Shown here: piece after piece, positions 54,660 to 63,864 of the stretch
How positions within the stretch are numbered: the stretch's first letter is position 1
Layout: the number at the start of each line of letters is the position of its first letter
Assembly: GCF_024346975.1 (NCBI RefSeq)
Contig: NZ_AP024885.1
Span: 806,001 to 870,000, forward strand
From: Vibrio neonatus
Lineage (GTDB): Bacteria; Pseudomonadota; Gammaproteobacteria; Enterobacterales; Vibrionaceae
DNA: 64,000 nt
Direction: 5' to 3'
The notes under the pieces: generated by a model
What the model saw: the letters and a program-made list of their open reading frames with translations, nothing else
Databases searched by the model: none
Told to the model about the DNA's origin: nothing
Position numbers and translations under genes: made by a program

Positions 54660-54868
54660 TTTTTGGTTCAATAAATTCGATTTGTAGTGGCATAGTGAAT
54701 TTAGCCACCTTAATGTCTGCTGAATGACCTAAGGCAGTCTGAAAAGTCAGAATGTGATTTGATTTGTAACTCGTTTTACCCAAAACTTCTCAGTGCGATC
54801 AGCTAAACGATCCGCACTCTCTCACCTTAGGTAGCAACAGGCCTCTAAATAACTCATCAACCAAACTA

Positions 54869-56347
54869 TCAGCTATCGGAAGTCGTTCCGGTTTGAATTG
54901 CTAGGGCTTCTGGGTAGCCTCTGTCTCTCGCCAATGCTTTAGCTCGCAGTTCTATCTTCTCTGAGGATAAAGCTGATAAGTATGGATGGGCCTGCTCGAT
55001 AGTGGTTCCAGAACTCATCTCAGATGTCGTTAAAGCTTGTTCAGCACTACTTAAGTCTTGCAACTGTTGTTTGATCTTACGTGCTGCCTGATAGGCCGAT
55101 GAGGCCTTTACCAGTTCAATCCGTGCATAGTTATTTTGGGTGAATGAGACATCAGCGACGCGCAGACTTGGGTCTTCCCCTGGGATTTGCTGAGCACCAA
55201 AAAGGGGTTTTCCGCCCACGGTTGCCTTTGAAAATGAGGGGATATGCTGACTCATATGTCCAATGGCATTTTGGGTGCGCTGTTGAATCGCCGTTTCAGG
55301 CCATCCATGAGTGATTTTGACCTCAAGCTCTGATGGCAATCGAGGTTGTGAGCTTGGTGCTTCACTTGCTACCAAGCCTTTGTCAAACAAGGTGATAGAT
55401 TCGGTCATACCGTGGACTTGAAAGTAACCATTACTATACGGGGTTAGCTGCGCCATGCCTTGCGGTGTGCCTCTCTCACCATGGAAAATTACCTCAGGCC
55501 AGTGTATGCCACTGCTTTCCCAGTGTGTTATGAATGCAGATTTAAACTCCACGAATCGCTTCTGTGACTGCTTGGTCAGGTCATCTATAGTGCCCGTTTT
55601 ATATCCTGTGGCATTCACCAAATAATCCACAACGATGTGTTGCTTCTGGCCCTGTTTGGGCTGGTAGGTTAAATGCCATTGGTTATTTTCGTAGCGCGCA
55701 TCTTCTAAGCGACATCCCATCTTCAAAAGAGCATGAGGATGATTCTCTAGAGTGAGGGTAACACTGGCTGCAAGACGAAAAACGCTCAGGCCAAATTCTT
55801 GAACAACCACAACTGGATACTTGAGCTTATCTAGGTCAACGAATTGAGCAAAGGGAATCATCCAGTCGTCATGACTCGATGGATTGTTCGGTTGTTTGTG
55901 GTCACGAAGCGCCTCTAATTGCTCACGGTTGTATTGGGAGTAATACTGGTCTGGCTCGCCTAATACGGCATTTAGAGGGTCTTGTGAGACCAAGGATTGA
56001 TAGCTTTGTTTGATAACAGAAAGGCGAGGCAGTAGGGCCTCTGGCTCATTGCTATCAGTAAGTGGCGTTGCAATAACCGTAGGTCGTGCGTTCACGGCAT
56101 ACGGGAAAAGACGCACTGTCTCAATCGACTGCTTAAGTAACGCTGTACATTGCTGTTGAGAGATCTCTCGATAAAGATTACCACCAGCATGAAGATGACA
56201 AATGGGTGGACCATTAACTAAGCCATCACTTTGCTCAATCAAAGTTACGTCTATACCCTGTTCAGCAAGATGTAACGCTGCCGTAGAGCCCGCGATCCCA
56301 CCACCAATAACCGCAACACGGAGCGAAGTTTGCACTTGTTCAGCCAC
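54869..56347 (-). CDS. FAD-dependent oxidoreductase (DAO-type)
   Basis: 492 residues. An N-terminal Rossmann FAD-binding motif is clear (VAVIGGGIAGSTAALHLAEQ, residues ~11-30, acidic residue at the end of strand 2 in VTLIEQ). A second NAD(P)/FAD-type segment is DYLVNATGYKTG near residue 245. The insert GPPICHLHAGGNLYREIS (~46-63) may line the active site. No signal peptide. I cannot assign the substrate. It is bounded downstream by nothing and upstream by an IS3-type remnant. Confidence 0.75.
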   Translation of the reverse strand: MAEQVQTSLRVAVIGGGIAGSTAALHLAEQGIDVTLIEQSDGLVNGPPICHLHAGGNLYREISQQQCTALLKQSIETVRLFPYAVNARPTVIATPLTDSNEPEALLPRLSVIKQSYQSLVSQDPLNAVLGEPDQYYSQYNREQLEALRDHKQPNNPSSHDDWMIPFAQFVDLDKLKYPVVVVQEFGLSVFRLAASVTLTLENHPHALLKMGCRLEDARYENNQWHLTYQPKQGQKQHIVVDYLVNATGYKTGTIDDLTKQSQKRFVEFKSAFITHWESSGIHWPEVIFHGERGTPQGMAQLTPYSNGYFQVHGMTESITLFDKGLVASEAPSSQPRLPSELEVKITHGWPETAIQQRTQNAIGHMSQHIPSFSKATVGGKPLFGAQQIPGEDPSLRVADVSFTQNNYARIELVKASSAYQAARKIKQQLQDLSSAEQALTTSEMSSGTTIEQAHPYLSALSSEKIELRAKALARDRGYPEALAIQTGTTSDS

Positions 56348-56388
56348 GACCTATCTATCCTTTATTCTTAATACACACTAATTTGCTT

Positions 56389-56511
56389 TTAACCAATTAG
56401 CTGTCGATCAAACTGTGCATACTCTACAGGCGATAGCCGTTTATTGGAACCATATCAGGGCGTTACATTGTAAAACATCTCTATGTAGTCGCAGACTTTG
56501 GGCGCGATCTC
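56389..56511 (-). pseudogene. IS3-family transposase OrfB remnant
   Basis: In one minus-strand frame the segment reads EIAPKVCDYIEMFYNVTP, a stop, then YGSNKRLSPVEYAQFDRQ and a terminal stop. This is the C-terminal end of an IS3-group integrase (consensus D-Y-I-E-x-F-Y-N ... LSPxxYE) with an in-frame TGA. The rest of the element is absent. Confidence 0.75.
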
Positions 56512-56554
56512 TATAGATACCAGTTTTTATCGTTTGGAATATGGCTTTCCCAGA

Positions 56555-56829
56555 TTACAGGAGAGCCAATATGATGCTACACATACTGAAAAACTCGCTG
56601 ACAAGTAAGGTCTGTTTTCGGTGCGGATAGATAGGGTAGATGCCTGTATCCATAGTGGAAAGCTTATGATCCGTCAGACGAGCTACTAGCTTTGTTTCTG
56701 AGATTGGCTGATCGAGATTAAACAAGTCGATTAGCGCATAACCTAAGCCACTTTTCAGCGCTCCCACAATAGTGCGCACATCACTGATCTTATAGTTGCC
56801 CTGCATTCTAAGGGGGACCATATTGCTTT
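56555..56829 (-). pseudogene. LysR-family regulator C-terminal remnant
   Basis: The frame includes VPLRMQGNYKISDVRTIVGA then LKSGLGYALIDLF and ends GIYPIYPHRKQTLLVSEFFS, matching the end of a LysR effector domain (xLYPxRxxLPPKVxxFxDF). There is no DNA-binding domain. Its 5' edge lies about 15 bp from a degenerate repeat copy (56844-56866). Confidence 0.6.
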
Positions 56830-56843
56830 TAAGATCTCTCTTA

Positions 56844-56866
56844 TGCAAAAAGCAAGACCTGACCCC
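56844..56866 (-). repeat. REP-like repeat, copy 17 (inverted, degenerate)
   Basis: Plus-strand TGCAAAAAGCAAGACCTGAC then CCC. The GACCTGACCCC end is perfect and the centre has changed. Confidence 0.75.
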
Positions 56867-57050
56867 GTTTACACAAAGCTTGGTTATACTCACTTCAGTT
56901 AGTTATCTTCTTTTTCGATTTACCCATCACACCACCACATCTTTTTTATATGGTGATCAGATCGCGGGACTGAGGAAAGGTTCAACTGATTTAGTTAACA
57001 ACACCTATCATTAAATGACGTTTGGCGAGCCTCTGAGCTTAATGCTTAGG

Positions 57051-57081
57051 CAGTGAGGGCGATTGTTGGTCGCCTTCACTG
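57051..57081 (-). terminator. Hairpin downstream of eptA
   Basis: Twelve-base arms with one mismatch (57051-57062 and 57070-57081) 22 bp after the eptA stop. Without a clear T-run it is a possible, not certain, terminator. Confidence 0.5.
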
Positions 57082-57102
57082 CGTTTGCAATTGGTCGCTG
57101 GA

Positions 57103-58713
57103 TTAGGATCGACATAAGGCAAAAATATCCTGTTTTTTCCTATACTCGGATGTGGCAACATCCATAAATCCAAGTAGAGAATCAAACAAGTTATCATGTG
57201 AGAACGACTGCTCTTTACCTATTTTTCTTAAACATTCAGTATCGAGGTGTTTGTTCTTCAATAGCGCATCTGAGGCCCAAAACATCATAGGTACATGGGT
57301 TTGTTCTGGTGGTGCAAGCGAATAGGGCATGCCGTGTAAATATATTCCATTTTCACCTAAAGATTCGCCATGGTCTGAGATATAGATTAAAGCAACATTG
57401 TATTCATCTTCGAGCTTTTGTAGTTTTTCAATTGTTTGGGCAATAAAGAAATCGGTATACAAAATGGTGTTGTCATAACTATTCACTACTTCCTCATTGG
57501 TACAGTTTTCAATATCGGATCGTGGACAATCTGGAGCAAATCTTCGATGAGAGCTTGGATAACGTTTGTAGTAGGTAGGGCCATGGGAACCCGAAATATG
57601 ATAGAAAAGAATACTATCTTGCTGTAAGCCTTTAGTATCATCCTCGAAACTATCAAGTAAATCTGTATCATAGCAATTGTTATTGGAGCAGTGATGATCT
57701 TCATCGTCTGGTGCAATTGTTTTCTTTTTAATTTGATGTGCAACTCCCTTATCGCCACCATCATGTTCTATCCACACTGAATGAATTCCCGCTCGCTTCA
57801 TAATATCGATGGCGTTATCTTGATGATAGGCTCTTTCTTTATCGTAGTTACCTCTATTCATATTCGAGAACATGCAAGGAACAGACACTGCAGTTGCTGT
57901 CCCGCAGGATTCTACATGCGAAAAGAAAACAGGGTCGAACGGCTTTGTATAAGCATTAGTTTCTCGTTCATAGCCGTAGTATTGATAATTCTGGACTCGG
58001 GCTGTCTCACCTAAAACAAAAACCAATAGCGTGGGTTTTGTGGTGCTAGAGTCTCCTTTTGATAGTTTTGCATCTAAGCCTAACTCTCGATAAACCATGG
58101 GCTTCTTAAAGTAGGTGTTATTGATATATTTCACCGTCGCTCTTGCATATTCCGTGGGAATTATCATCTTTTGAAGATGCTTGTTATTTCGACCAATGGA
58201 AGCGTAGTCTTTGTAATAAAGAGCGGCAATTACAGTGACGACTAGTAAAGAGCAGGTAATACTCACAGTTTTCCGTGCAAGGAATCTTTTCCAAGATATT
58301 TTCTCAAGCTTTGTCAAACTCAGTAAAATCGCCGGCAGTCCCCCCATAAATACGACCCACAAAACTGAATACAAACTCAAGTAACTCGAGGCTTCACTGG
58401 TGTTGGTTTCAAATAGATTCTCTATCATTCCATAGTCGACATAGATCCCGTAATTGAACATGCCATAGCTAACTAAGCTGGAGGTAAGAAGTAGGAATAC
58501 GAAAAAGGGTTTAGCCATTTTTGGCCAGCTAAATAATTCAAAGATAAAATTGAAAGCGGCTAGGAAAAAGAAAGGTATGGTAATGATAAATCCGATTTTG
58601 ACACTTTCTAGGCCATCAATGATGTGTATGATTTCTCTTGCAATTGGCAAGTTGATAATAACAGTGTAATAGACCGCCAAAATGAACGGTAATTGATTTA
58701 TAGAAACCTTCAT
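57103..58713 (-). CDS. eptA: Phosphoethanolamine-lipid A transferase, EptA/MCR family
   Basis: Inner-membrane enzyme that transfers phosphoethanolamine to lipid A on the periplasmic side. 536 residues; ATG at 58713 is used because the longer frame starts with TTG. Five hydrophobic segments cover residues ~1-175, then a sulfatase-fold domain. The nucleophile region is LGETARVQNYQYYGY (Thr ~237), and other zinc-site motifs are SCGTATAVSVPCMF, SGSHGPTYY, and ISDHGESLGENGIYLHG. Paired Cys occur as in EptA/MCR. Such enzymes can lower polymyxin susceptibility. It is divergent from the cus operon, with an IS256-type element inserted 100 bp upstream of its start. Confidence 0.92.
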   Translation of the reverse strand: MKVSINQLPFILAVYYTVIINLPIAREIIHIIDGLESVKIGFIITIPFFFLAAFNFIFELFSWPKMAKPFFVFLLLTSSLVSYGMFNYGIYVDYGMIENLFETNTSEASSYLSLYSVLWVVFMGGLPAILLSLTKLEKISWKRFLARKTVSITCSLLVVTVIAALYYKDYASIGRNNKHLQKMIIPTEYARATVKYINNTYFKKPMVYRELGLDAKLSKGDSSTTKPTLLVFVLGETARVQNYQYYGYERETNAYTKPFDPVFFSHVESCGTATAVSVPCMFSNMNRGNYDKERAYHQDNAIDIMKRAGIHSVWIEHDGGDKGVAHQIKKKTIAPDDEDHHCSNNNCYDTDLLDSFEDDTKGLQQDSILFYHISGSHGPTYYKRYPSSHRRFAPDCPRSDIENCTNEEVVNSYDNTILYTDFFIAQTIEKLQKLEDEYNVALIYISDHGESLGENGIYLHGMPYSLAPPEQTHVPMMFWASDALLKNKHLDTECLRKIGKEQSFSHDNLFDSLLGFMDVATSEYRKKQDIFALCRS

Positions 58714-58827
58714 TTTATATACTTTCAAAAATATACCCCCATAGCTGTGTGAGATAACTTAAGAGTAGTTTTTTTAAATAAAGTTCGCTATCAAAGTTTG
58801 AAACATAGATTACTAATTATGTGTATG

Positions 58828-58835
58828 ACTGATTG
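58828..58835 (+). repeat. Target-site duplication, left copy
   Basis: GACTGATT directly adjoining the left inverted repeat of the IS; an identical copy adjoins the right end. Confidence 0.93.
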
Positions 58836-60139
58836 AGACTGTCCTAAATTCTGTGTAATTGCCTAAACTAAGCCTTAAAGGCTAAGGATAGGCAATATGA
58901 ATAAGAAAGAACTTGAAGCTTTCGCTAAGGAAGCTGCTAAAGGAATTAAAACTCCTGAAGACTTAACTGAGTTCAGCCAAATGCTGAAGAAAATAACGGT
59001 TGAGGCTGCTCTCAATGCAGAGATGGATGCGCACCTTGGCTACGAAAAACATAAGCCCTCTAAGTCTAATAATTACCGCAATGGCAAGAGCAGTAAACGC
59101 GTAAAAACCGAAGATGGAGAGTTTGAACTTGATACTCCTCGGGATCGCCTTGGCTCGTTTGAACCTAAACTGGTCAAAAAACACCAATCACGATTTACCT
59201 CTATGGATGACAAAATCTTGTGGCTCTATGCCCAAGGAATGAGTACTCGCGATATCGTCAATGCTTTCGATGAATGGTATGGCGCAGATATATCACCTAG
59301 CCTCGTATCACGAGTGACAAATGCGGTAATAGAAGAAATAGTTGAGTGGCAATCTAGGCCACTTGACGCCATTTATCCCATCGTTTATCTCGATTGTATT
59401 GTGGTCAAGATCCGCCAAGACAAACGTATTATCAATAAGTCGGTCTTCCTCGCTCTAGGTATTAACACTGATGGTCAGAAAGAACTCATGGGCATGTGGA
59501 TAGCAGAAAACGAGGGCGCTAAATTTTGGTTGAGTGTTTTAACTGAGCTCAATCAACGTGGTGTTGAAGACATTCTTATTGCTTGTGTGGATGGATTAAA
59601 GGGGTTTCCCGATGCCATCAACACGGTTTTCCCCCAAACGCATATTCAGCTGTGTATCGTCCATATGGTACGAAACTCATTAAAGTATGTGTCATGGAAA
59701 GATTATAAGGCCGTCACAGCTGACCTAAAGCGTGTGTATCGCTCAGCTACAGAAGATGAGGCTTTACTTGAGCTAGAGCGCTTTGGCGAAGCCTGGGATA
59801 GTCAATATCCACAAATCTCCAAGTCCTGGCGCAATCATTGGCAGAACCTCAACACGCTGTTCAACTACCCTGAAGATATTCGTAGAGCTATCTACACAAC
59901 TAATGCTATTGAATCTCTCAACAGCGTGATACGTAAAGCACTAAAAAAACGAAAGATCTTCCCAAACGATGAGGCTGCAACAAAAATGGTATACCTAGCG
60001 ATCAAAGACGCCAGCAAGAAATGGACGATGCCCATTCAAAACTGGCGTCAGGCTATGAGTCGGTTTATTATCGAGTTCGAGGAACGTCTCGAAAAGCACA
60101 TTAACTAAATGGCAATTACACAGAATCTGTTACAGCCTC
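58836..60139 (+). mobile_element. Complete IS256-family insertion sequence (1304 bp)
   Basis: Imperfect 29-bp terminal inverted repeats at 58836-58864 and 60111-60139, both sharing GATTCTGTGTAATTGCC-like inner halves and GAG ... CTGT outer ends. One intact transposase gene lies between. Perfect 8-bp target duplication GACTGATT on both sides, the length typical of IS256 elements. The undamaged duplication and open frame suggest recent insertion. Confidence 0.95.
58897..60108 (+). CDS. IS256-family transposase (mutator type, DDE)
   Basis: 403 residues. The family profile is clear: NAEMDAHLGYEKH near residue 40, the catalytic DDE domain starting VYLDCIVVKIR (first Asp ~168), CVDGLKGFPDAINTVFP (second Asp ~230), the signature QLCIVHMVRNSLKYVSWKDYK, and the Glu-containing C-terminal helix TTNAIESLNSVIRKALKKRKIFP. 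Full length and uninterrupted, so probably functional. Reads towards the cus operon; run-out transcription through the right end is possible. Confidence 0.96.
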   Translation: MNKKELEAFAKEAAKGIKTPEDLTEFSQMLKKITVEAALNAEMDAHLGYEKHKPSKSNNYRNGKSSKRVKTEDGEFELDTPRDRLGSFEPKLVKKHQSRFTSMDDKILWLYAQGMSTRDIVNAFDEWYGADISPSLVSRVTNAVIEEIVEWQSRPLDAIYPIVYLDCIVVKIRQDKRIINKSVFLALGINTDGQKELMGMWIAENEGAKFWLSVLTELNQRGVEDILIACVDGLKGFPDAINTVFPQTHIQLCIVHMVRNSLKYVSWKDYKAVTADLKRVYRSATEDEALLELERFGEAWDSQYPQISKSWRNHWQNLNTLFNYPEDIRRAIYTTNAIESLNSVIRKALKKRKIFPNDEAATKMVYLAIKDASKKWTMPIQNWRQAMSRFIIEFEERLEKHIN

Positions 60140-60147
60140 GACTGATT
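60140..60147 (+). repeat. Target-site duplication, right copy
   Basis: GACTGATT, identical to 58828-58835. Confidence 0.93.
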
Positions 60148-60333
60148 TCAATAGTGAACTCTCCAAATTGTATGTTTGAAATTTATGAGCCCTACTTGAG
60201 CATTTCTGAGAAGAAATATCGATATTTCGTTTGCGTATTGTCGCTATCTGCTCCGTCTCTATTTTTGCAATGCTCCTTGACATTAAAAGTGCGATTAGCT
60301 GTAATATGCTACTCAGCACCTAAGTGAGCATGT

Positions 60334-60726
60334 ATGTATAAGTTAGAGAAAATAATAAGTATTTTCTTAGCACTGATTTTTTCATTATCAGTGCCGCTAG
60401 CTAATGCCTCCTCTTTTTCAACAGCACACTTAACACACCCCGTTAAAGAAGCTAATCAAACAGTTCATTTACAGATGTCAGATTGTGAGTCGCTCAGTGA
60501 TCTTCATCATGCAATGAACAATTCACAACAATTAGCTGATGATTGCCTTGGTTTGGAGCAATGTGGACACACTTGCTGTCAAACTACAGGGGGTAATACT
60601 CTCTTTTTTAGTGAACTTGAGTCGAAATATGTGACTCTCAATTTTAGTTTGTCAGAAATTAGTACCTATAGAAGTAAGCTTCAAAGAGGAGTACATAACT
60701 CTCTTTATCGGCCACCCATCTCTTAA
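60334..60726 (+). CDS. Small exported Cys/His-containing protein at the head of the cus operon
   Basis: 130 residues with a signal peptide (~1-25, ending ANA). A cluster of possible metal ligands occupies the middle: HLQMSDC, DLHHAMNN, and DDCLGLEQCGHTCCQ (five Cys, several His). Short proteins of this type commonly precede RND metal-efflux operons. A periplasmic metal-binding or sensing role is plausible. I do not recognise a named family. Confidence 0.65.
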   Translation: MYKLEKIISIFLALIFSLSVPLANASSFSTAHLTHPVKEANQTVHLQMSDCESLSDLHHAMNNSQQLADDCLGLEQCGHTCCQTTGGNTLFFSELESKYVTLNFSLSEISTYRSKLQRGVHNSLYRPPIS

Positions 60727-60815
60727 TTTCATTATCTAATACGGTATCGCATTTGAGTATGCGATTCTTTTCATACGCGTGCATTTAATCACGCGTTGCA
60801 GTTAATGGAATTCTC

Positions 60816-62168
60816 ATGTTTATCAAACGTTCTATAGCGGGCTCTCTGTTGGGTGCCTTGCTAATCAGTACTTCGGTAAGTGCAAGCAGTGAGCTAAATA
60901 GGCTTATTGAGCAAGCACTGGATGCCGATAAAAACCGAATGCAATTCAGCGCTCAGTCTCGAGCAATGCAAGAGCAGGGTATCGCTAGTTCAAGCTTAAT
61001 GGATCCCAAGCTTAAGTTTGGGGTCGGCGGATTGCCCGTGGATAGCTTTCGCTTTGACGAAGACCCGATGACCAATATCTCAGTCGGGTTAATGCAACAG
61101 TTCGAGCGAGGCGCTAGTCAGTCACTCAAACAAAAAAAATCCAATCAACAAGCGGAAGGCGCTCAATTTCAAATAAGGGCAAGAGAGCTAGAGGTTGCAA
61201 AGGCGATGACAACCTTGTGGTTAGAGTTGGGTTATCTGCAATTTATGCAGGAGAATCTCAAAGAAAATCATCAACTCCAAGCTCAACTGCTGCGCTACAT
61301 GGAGAGTAATTACTCTCTAGGTAACATTGATACACAAGACTTGCTAGATGCTGAGCTTTCTTTGAGCAAGCTCGATGACAAGCTCCAAGCAAACACTCAA
61401 AACCAACAGCGCATTCAATACCAGTTATCTGAGTGGCTAGGTGATGAGTGGCTACAGCAACAACATCAATTACAGGCCGCAAACAACCTAAATTGGCCAA
61501 ATGTCGATAATAAGTTGTCGGGCTCTACTGGGGTTAAGCATTACCCGCTGCTACAAGGGCACCCTATGGTACAGCTGTCAGAAACCCAAATTAAAACCAA
61601 CCAGATTGAGGTAGATATCAGCGAGGAAGCGTATGCGCCTCAGTTTGGTGTCGAAGTGATGTACGCTTATCGTCAGGCTGACAATATGCGTGGTGAACCA
61701 GCTTCAGACTTGTTGAGCGCTTATGTCACAGTGGATATCCCTTTATTTACTGGTAATCGACAAGACCGAGTGAGCAATGCCGCTCAACATAAGCTTGGCG
61801 CTTCAAGGCTTCAAAAAGACCTTTTGCTTCAACAATTAAATGCCAAGCTCAATACCTTAATCGTCGAAAAAGATAACTTTGAACAGCGAATCGAGCGCTA
61901 TGAAGGTGCCTTATTGCCTCGCTCCAAAGAGCGAGTAGATGCCGTTAATCGAGGTTATGACAACAATACTTTGGCGTTTGAACAGGTGATCAAAGCGCAA
62001 GCTGAGGATTTATCGTTGCACTTAGAATATGAACGCCTTATCACCGACCTCAATCTTACAATCTCCGACATCGCTTACTTGATAAATGGCTACGGTTATC
62101 AGGTCAGTGCTCCAACGTATTCAACAGCTCAGTCTCACGGGGCAAATTCTCAGGAGTCCAAAAAATGA
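60816..62168 (+). CDS. cusC: Outer-membrane efflux protein of the TolC/CusC family
   Basis: 450 residues with a signal peptide (~1-23, ending VSA). TolC-type features: repeated alpha-helical barrel segments (SASSELNRLIEQALDADKNRMQF; QGIASSSLMDPKLKFGVGGLPVDSF; LGNIDTQDLLDAELSLSKLDDKLQANTQ) and a beta-barrel strand set (FGVEVMYAYRQADNMRGEP). It forms the outer-membrane channel of the metal efflux pump. Its end overlaps the start of the adaptor gene by four bases (ATGA), showing translational coupling. Confidence 0.88.
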   Translation: MFIKRSIAGSLLGALLISTSVSASSELNRLIEQALDADKNRMQFSAQSRAMQEQGIASSSLMDPKLKFGVGGLPVDSFRFDEDPMTNISVGLMQQFERGASQSLKQKKSNQQAEGAQFQIRARELEVAKAMTTLWLELGYLQFMQENLKENHQLQAQLLRYMESNYSLGNIDTQDLLDAELSLSKLDDKLQANTQNQQRIQYQLSEWLGDEWLQQQHQLQAANNLNWPNVDNKLSGSTGVKHYPLLQGHPMVQLSETQIKTNQIEVDISEEAYAPQFGVEVMYAYRQADNMRGEPASDLLSAYVTVDIPLFTGNRQDRVSNAAQHKLGASRLQKDLLLQQLNAKLNTLIVEKDNFEQRIERYEGALLPRSKERVDAVNRGYDNNTLAFEQVIKAQAEDLSLHLEYERLITDLNLTISDIAYLINGYGYQVSAPTYSTAQSHGANSQESKK

Positions 62169-63862
62169 ATAAGCCAACTTTAGCTATTTTATCTCTGATC
62201 ATCGGTGGGGTGATTGGAGGCATTGTGGGCCCTTATGTTACTCACCTGTCTCATGACAAGGATATGGGTGAAGCAAGCTCTAGTAACGAGCCTCTATACT
62301 GGGTAGCGCCTATGGACCCAAATTATCAAAGGGACAAACCAGGGAAATCCCCAATGGGCATGGACTTAGTTCCTGTATATGCCGAGGACTTGTCTGGTGA
62401 GAATGATAAGCCTGGTACTGTGAAGATCGACCCAGCGGTAGAAAACAATTTAGGTGTAAAAACCACACTGGTGGTGAAACAAAAATTGAGTCCGCAATTA
62501 GATACAGTCGGGTATGTGGGCTTTGATGAAAGTCAGTTATGGCAAACCAATGTCAGAGTCAATGGGTGGGTTCAGCGCCTTAACGTTAATGTGGTTGGTC
62601 AGCGTGTCAAAAAGGGTGAAGTCCTGTTCACTCTCTACTCACCAGAGCTTGTGAAAGCGCAAGAGGAGCTACTGAACGCTTACAGAACTAATCGTAAGGG
62701 CTTGATTAAGGGCGCTACTGAGAGATTACGTACTTTGGGGATGGACTCAGCTCAAATTAACTACGTGAGAAAGCGTGGTGTAGCGGTACAAAATATGGCA
62801 ATTAAAGCACCATCAGATGGTGTTGTTGCCAGCCTAAACATTCGCGAAGGCAGCTATGTGACACCTGCGACCACAGCCATTTCAGCAGGACCTTTGGATA
62901 AAGTTTGGGTAGATGCTGAAGTATTTGAGAGAGAATCGCACTGGCTAAAGCAAGGCACACCAACACAAATGACTTTGGACGCATTGCCAGGAGAAAACTG
63001 GCAGGGTGAACTTGATTATATCTATCCCATTCTCGATGCAAGTTCGAGAACCTTGAGAGTGAGGTTGGTGTTTGATAATCCAGATCTACGACTGAAGCCG
63101 AATATGTTTGCTAATTTAACGATCCAACCTACCAGTGACGAGGAAGCCTTGGTGATCCCGCGTTCATCGGTCATTCGCTCTGGCGGTATGGCTCGAGTGG
63201 TACTTGCTGAAGGTAATGGGAAATATCGTTCAGGACGTATTGAGTTAGGGCGTGAAGATACCGATAGCATAGAGGTTCTTCAGGGTTTAGAAGAGGGAGA
63301 TAAGATTGTTACCTCCGCTCACTTTATGCTGGATTCTGAGTCGAGTATCAACGCTGACTTCTCTCGAATTAATGGTGTTGAAGCTCCGGAACCAAGCGTA
63401 TGGACTAAAGGTGAAATCACCGATGTGATGCTAGATCATGGGATGTTGACCATCAACCATGAACCTGTGCCAGAGTGGGATTGGCCGAGTATGAACATGA
63501 ACTTTAACCTTGCTGACGAGGCTGAAGTTGCCCCAATGCAGGTAGGGCAGAGCATTGAGTTTGAGATGCGAAAGGGCGCTGGTGGTCAGTACGAGATAGT
63601 GGATTATAATCTCGGTGAAGTGGCTGCTGTATCTGAGGTATGGATGCGCGGAGAGATCACTATGCTGATGGCTGATTTTGGGATGATCACCCTCGAACAT
63701 AAAGCATCGGAGGCGCTTGGTTGGGAAGCCGGTGAAATGAACTTTACCGCAGGTGAGTCAGTCGATTTAAATGGCTACAGCGAAGGACAAGAAGTCGAGT
63801 TTTTAGTTCAGCAACAGGGTAATGATTACCTTCTTCTTCAATTGAAAATGAAGGAGGACTAG
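62165..63862 (+). CDS. cusB: CusB-type periplasmic adaptor with heavy-metal-binding domain and two C-terminal CusF-like domains
   Basis: 565 residues, N-terminal membrane anchor. Residues ~42-62 are the heavy-metal-binding domain ([28 protein letters not shown] in two parts; MDP and GMDL methionines). The adaptor body contains [21 protein letters not shown] and [18 protein letters not shown]. After ~residue 415 come two CusF-like folds. The first has the complete copper site spacing (His then Trp eight residues on, Met at +3 and +5: [14 protein letters not shown]). The second keeps His, Trp and one Met ([16 protein letters not shown]) but has Gly at the other Met position. It delivers Cu(I)/Ag(I) to the pump. 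Confidence 0.93.
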   Translation: MNKPTLAILSLIIGGVIGGIVGPYVTHLSHDKDMGEASSSNEPLYWVAPMDPNYQRDKPGKSPMGMDLVPVYAEDLSGENDKPGTVKIDPAVENNLGVKTTLVVKQKLSPQLDTVGYVGFDESQLWQTNVRVNGWVQRLNVNVVGQRVKKGEVLFTLYSPELVKAQEELLNAYRTNRKGLIKGATERLRTLGMDSAQINYVRKRGVAVQNMAIKAPSDGVVASLNIREGSYVTPATTAISAGPLDKVWVDAEVFERESHWLKQGTPTQMTLDALPGENWQGELDYIYPILDASSRTLRVRLVFDNPDLRLKPNMFANLTIQPTSDEEALVIPRSSVIRSGGMARVVLAEGNGKYRSGRIELGREDTDSIEVLQGLEEGDKIVTSAHFMLDSESSINADFSRINGVEAPEPSVWTKGEITDVMLDHGMLTINHEPVPEWDWPSMNMNFNLADEAEVAPMQVGQSIEFEMRKGAGGQYEIVDYNLGEVAAVSEVWMRGEITMLMADFGMITLEHKASEALGWEAGEMNFTAGESVDLNGYSEGQEVEFLVQQQGNDYLLLQLKMKED

Positions 63863-63864
63863 CA

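Noticed and set aside
56389..60147. eptA as cargo of a composite transposon
   Set aside because: Only one complete IS is present and the IS3 remnant is unrelated, so there are no matching flanking elements.
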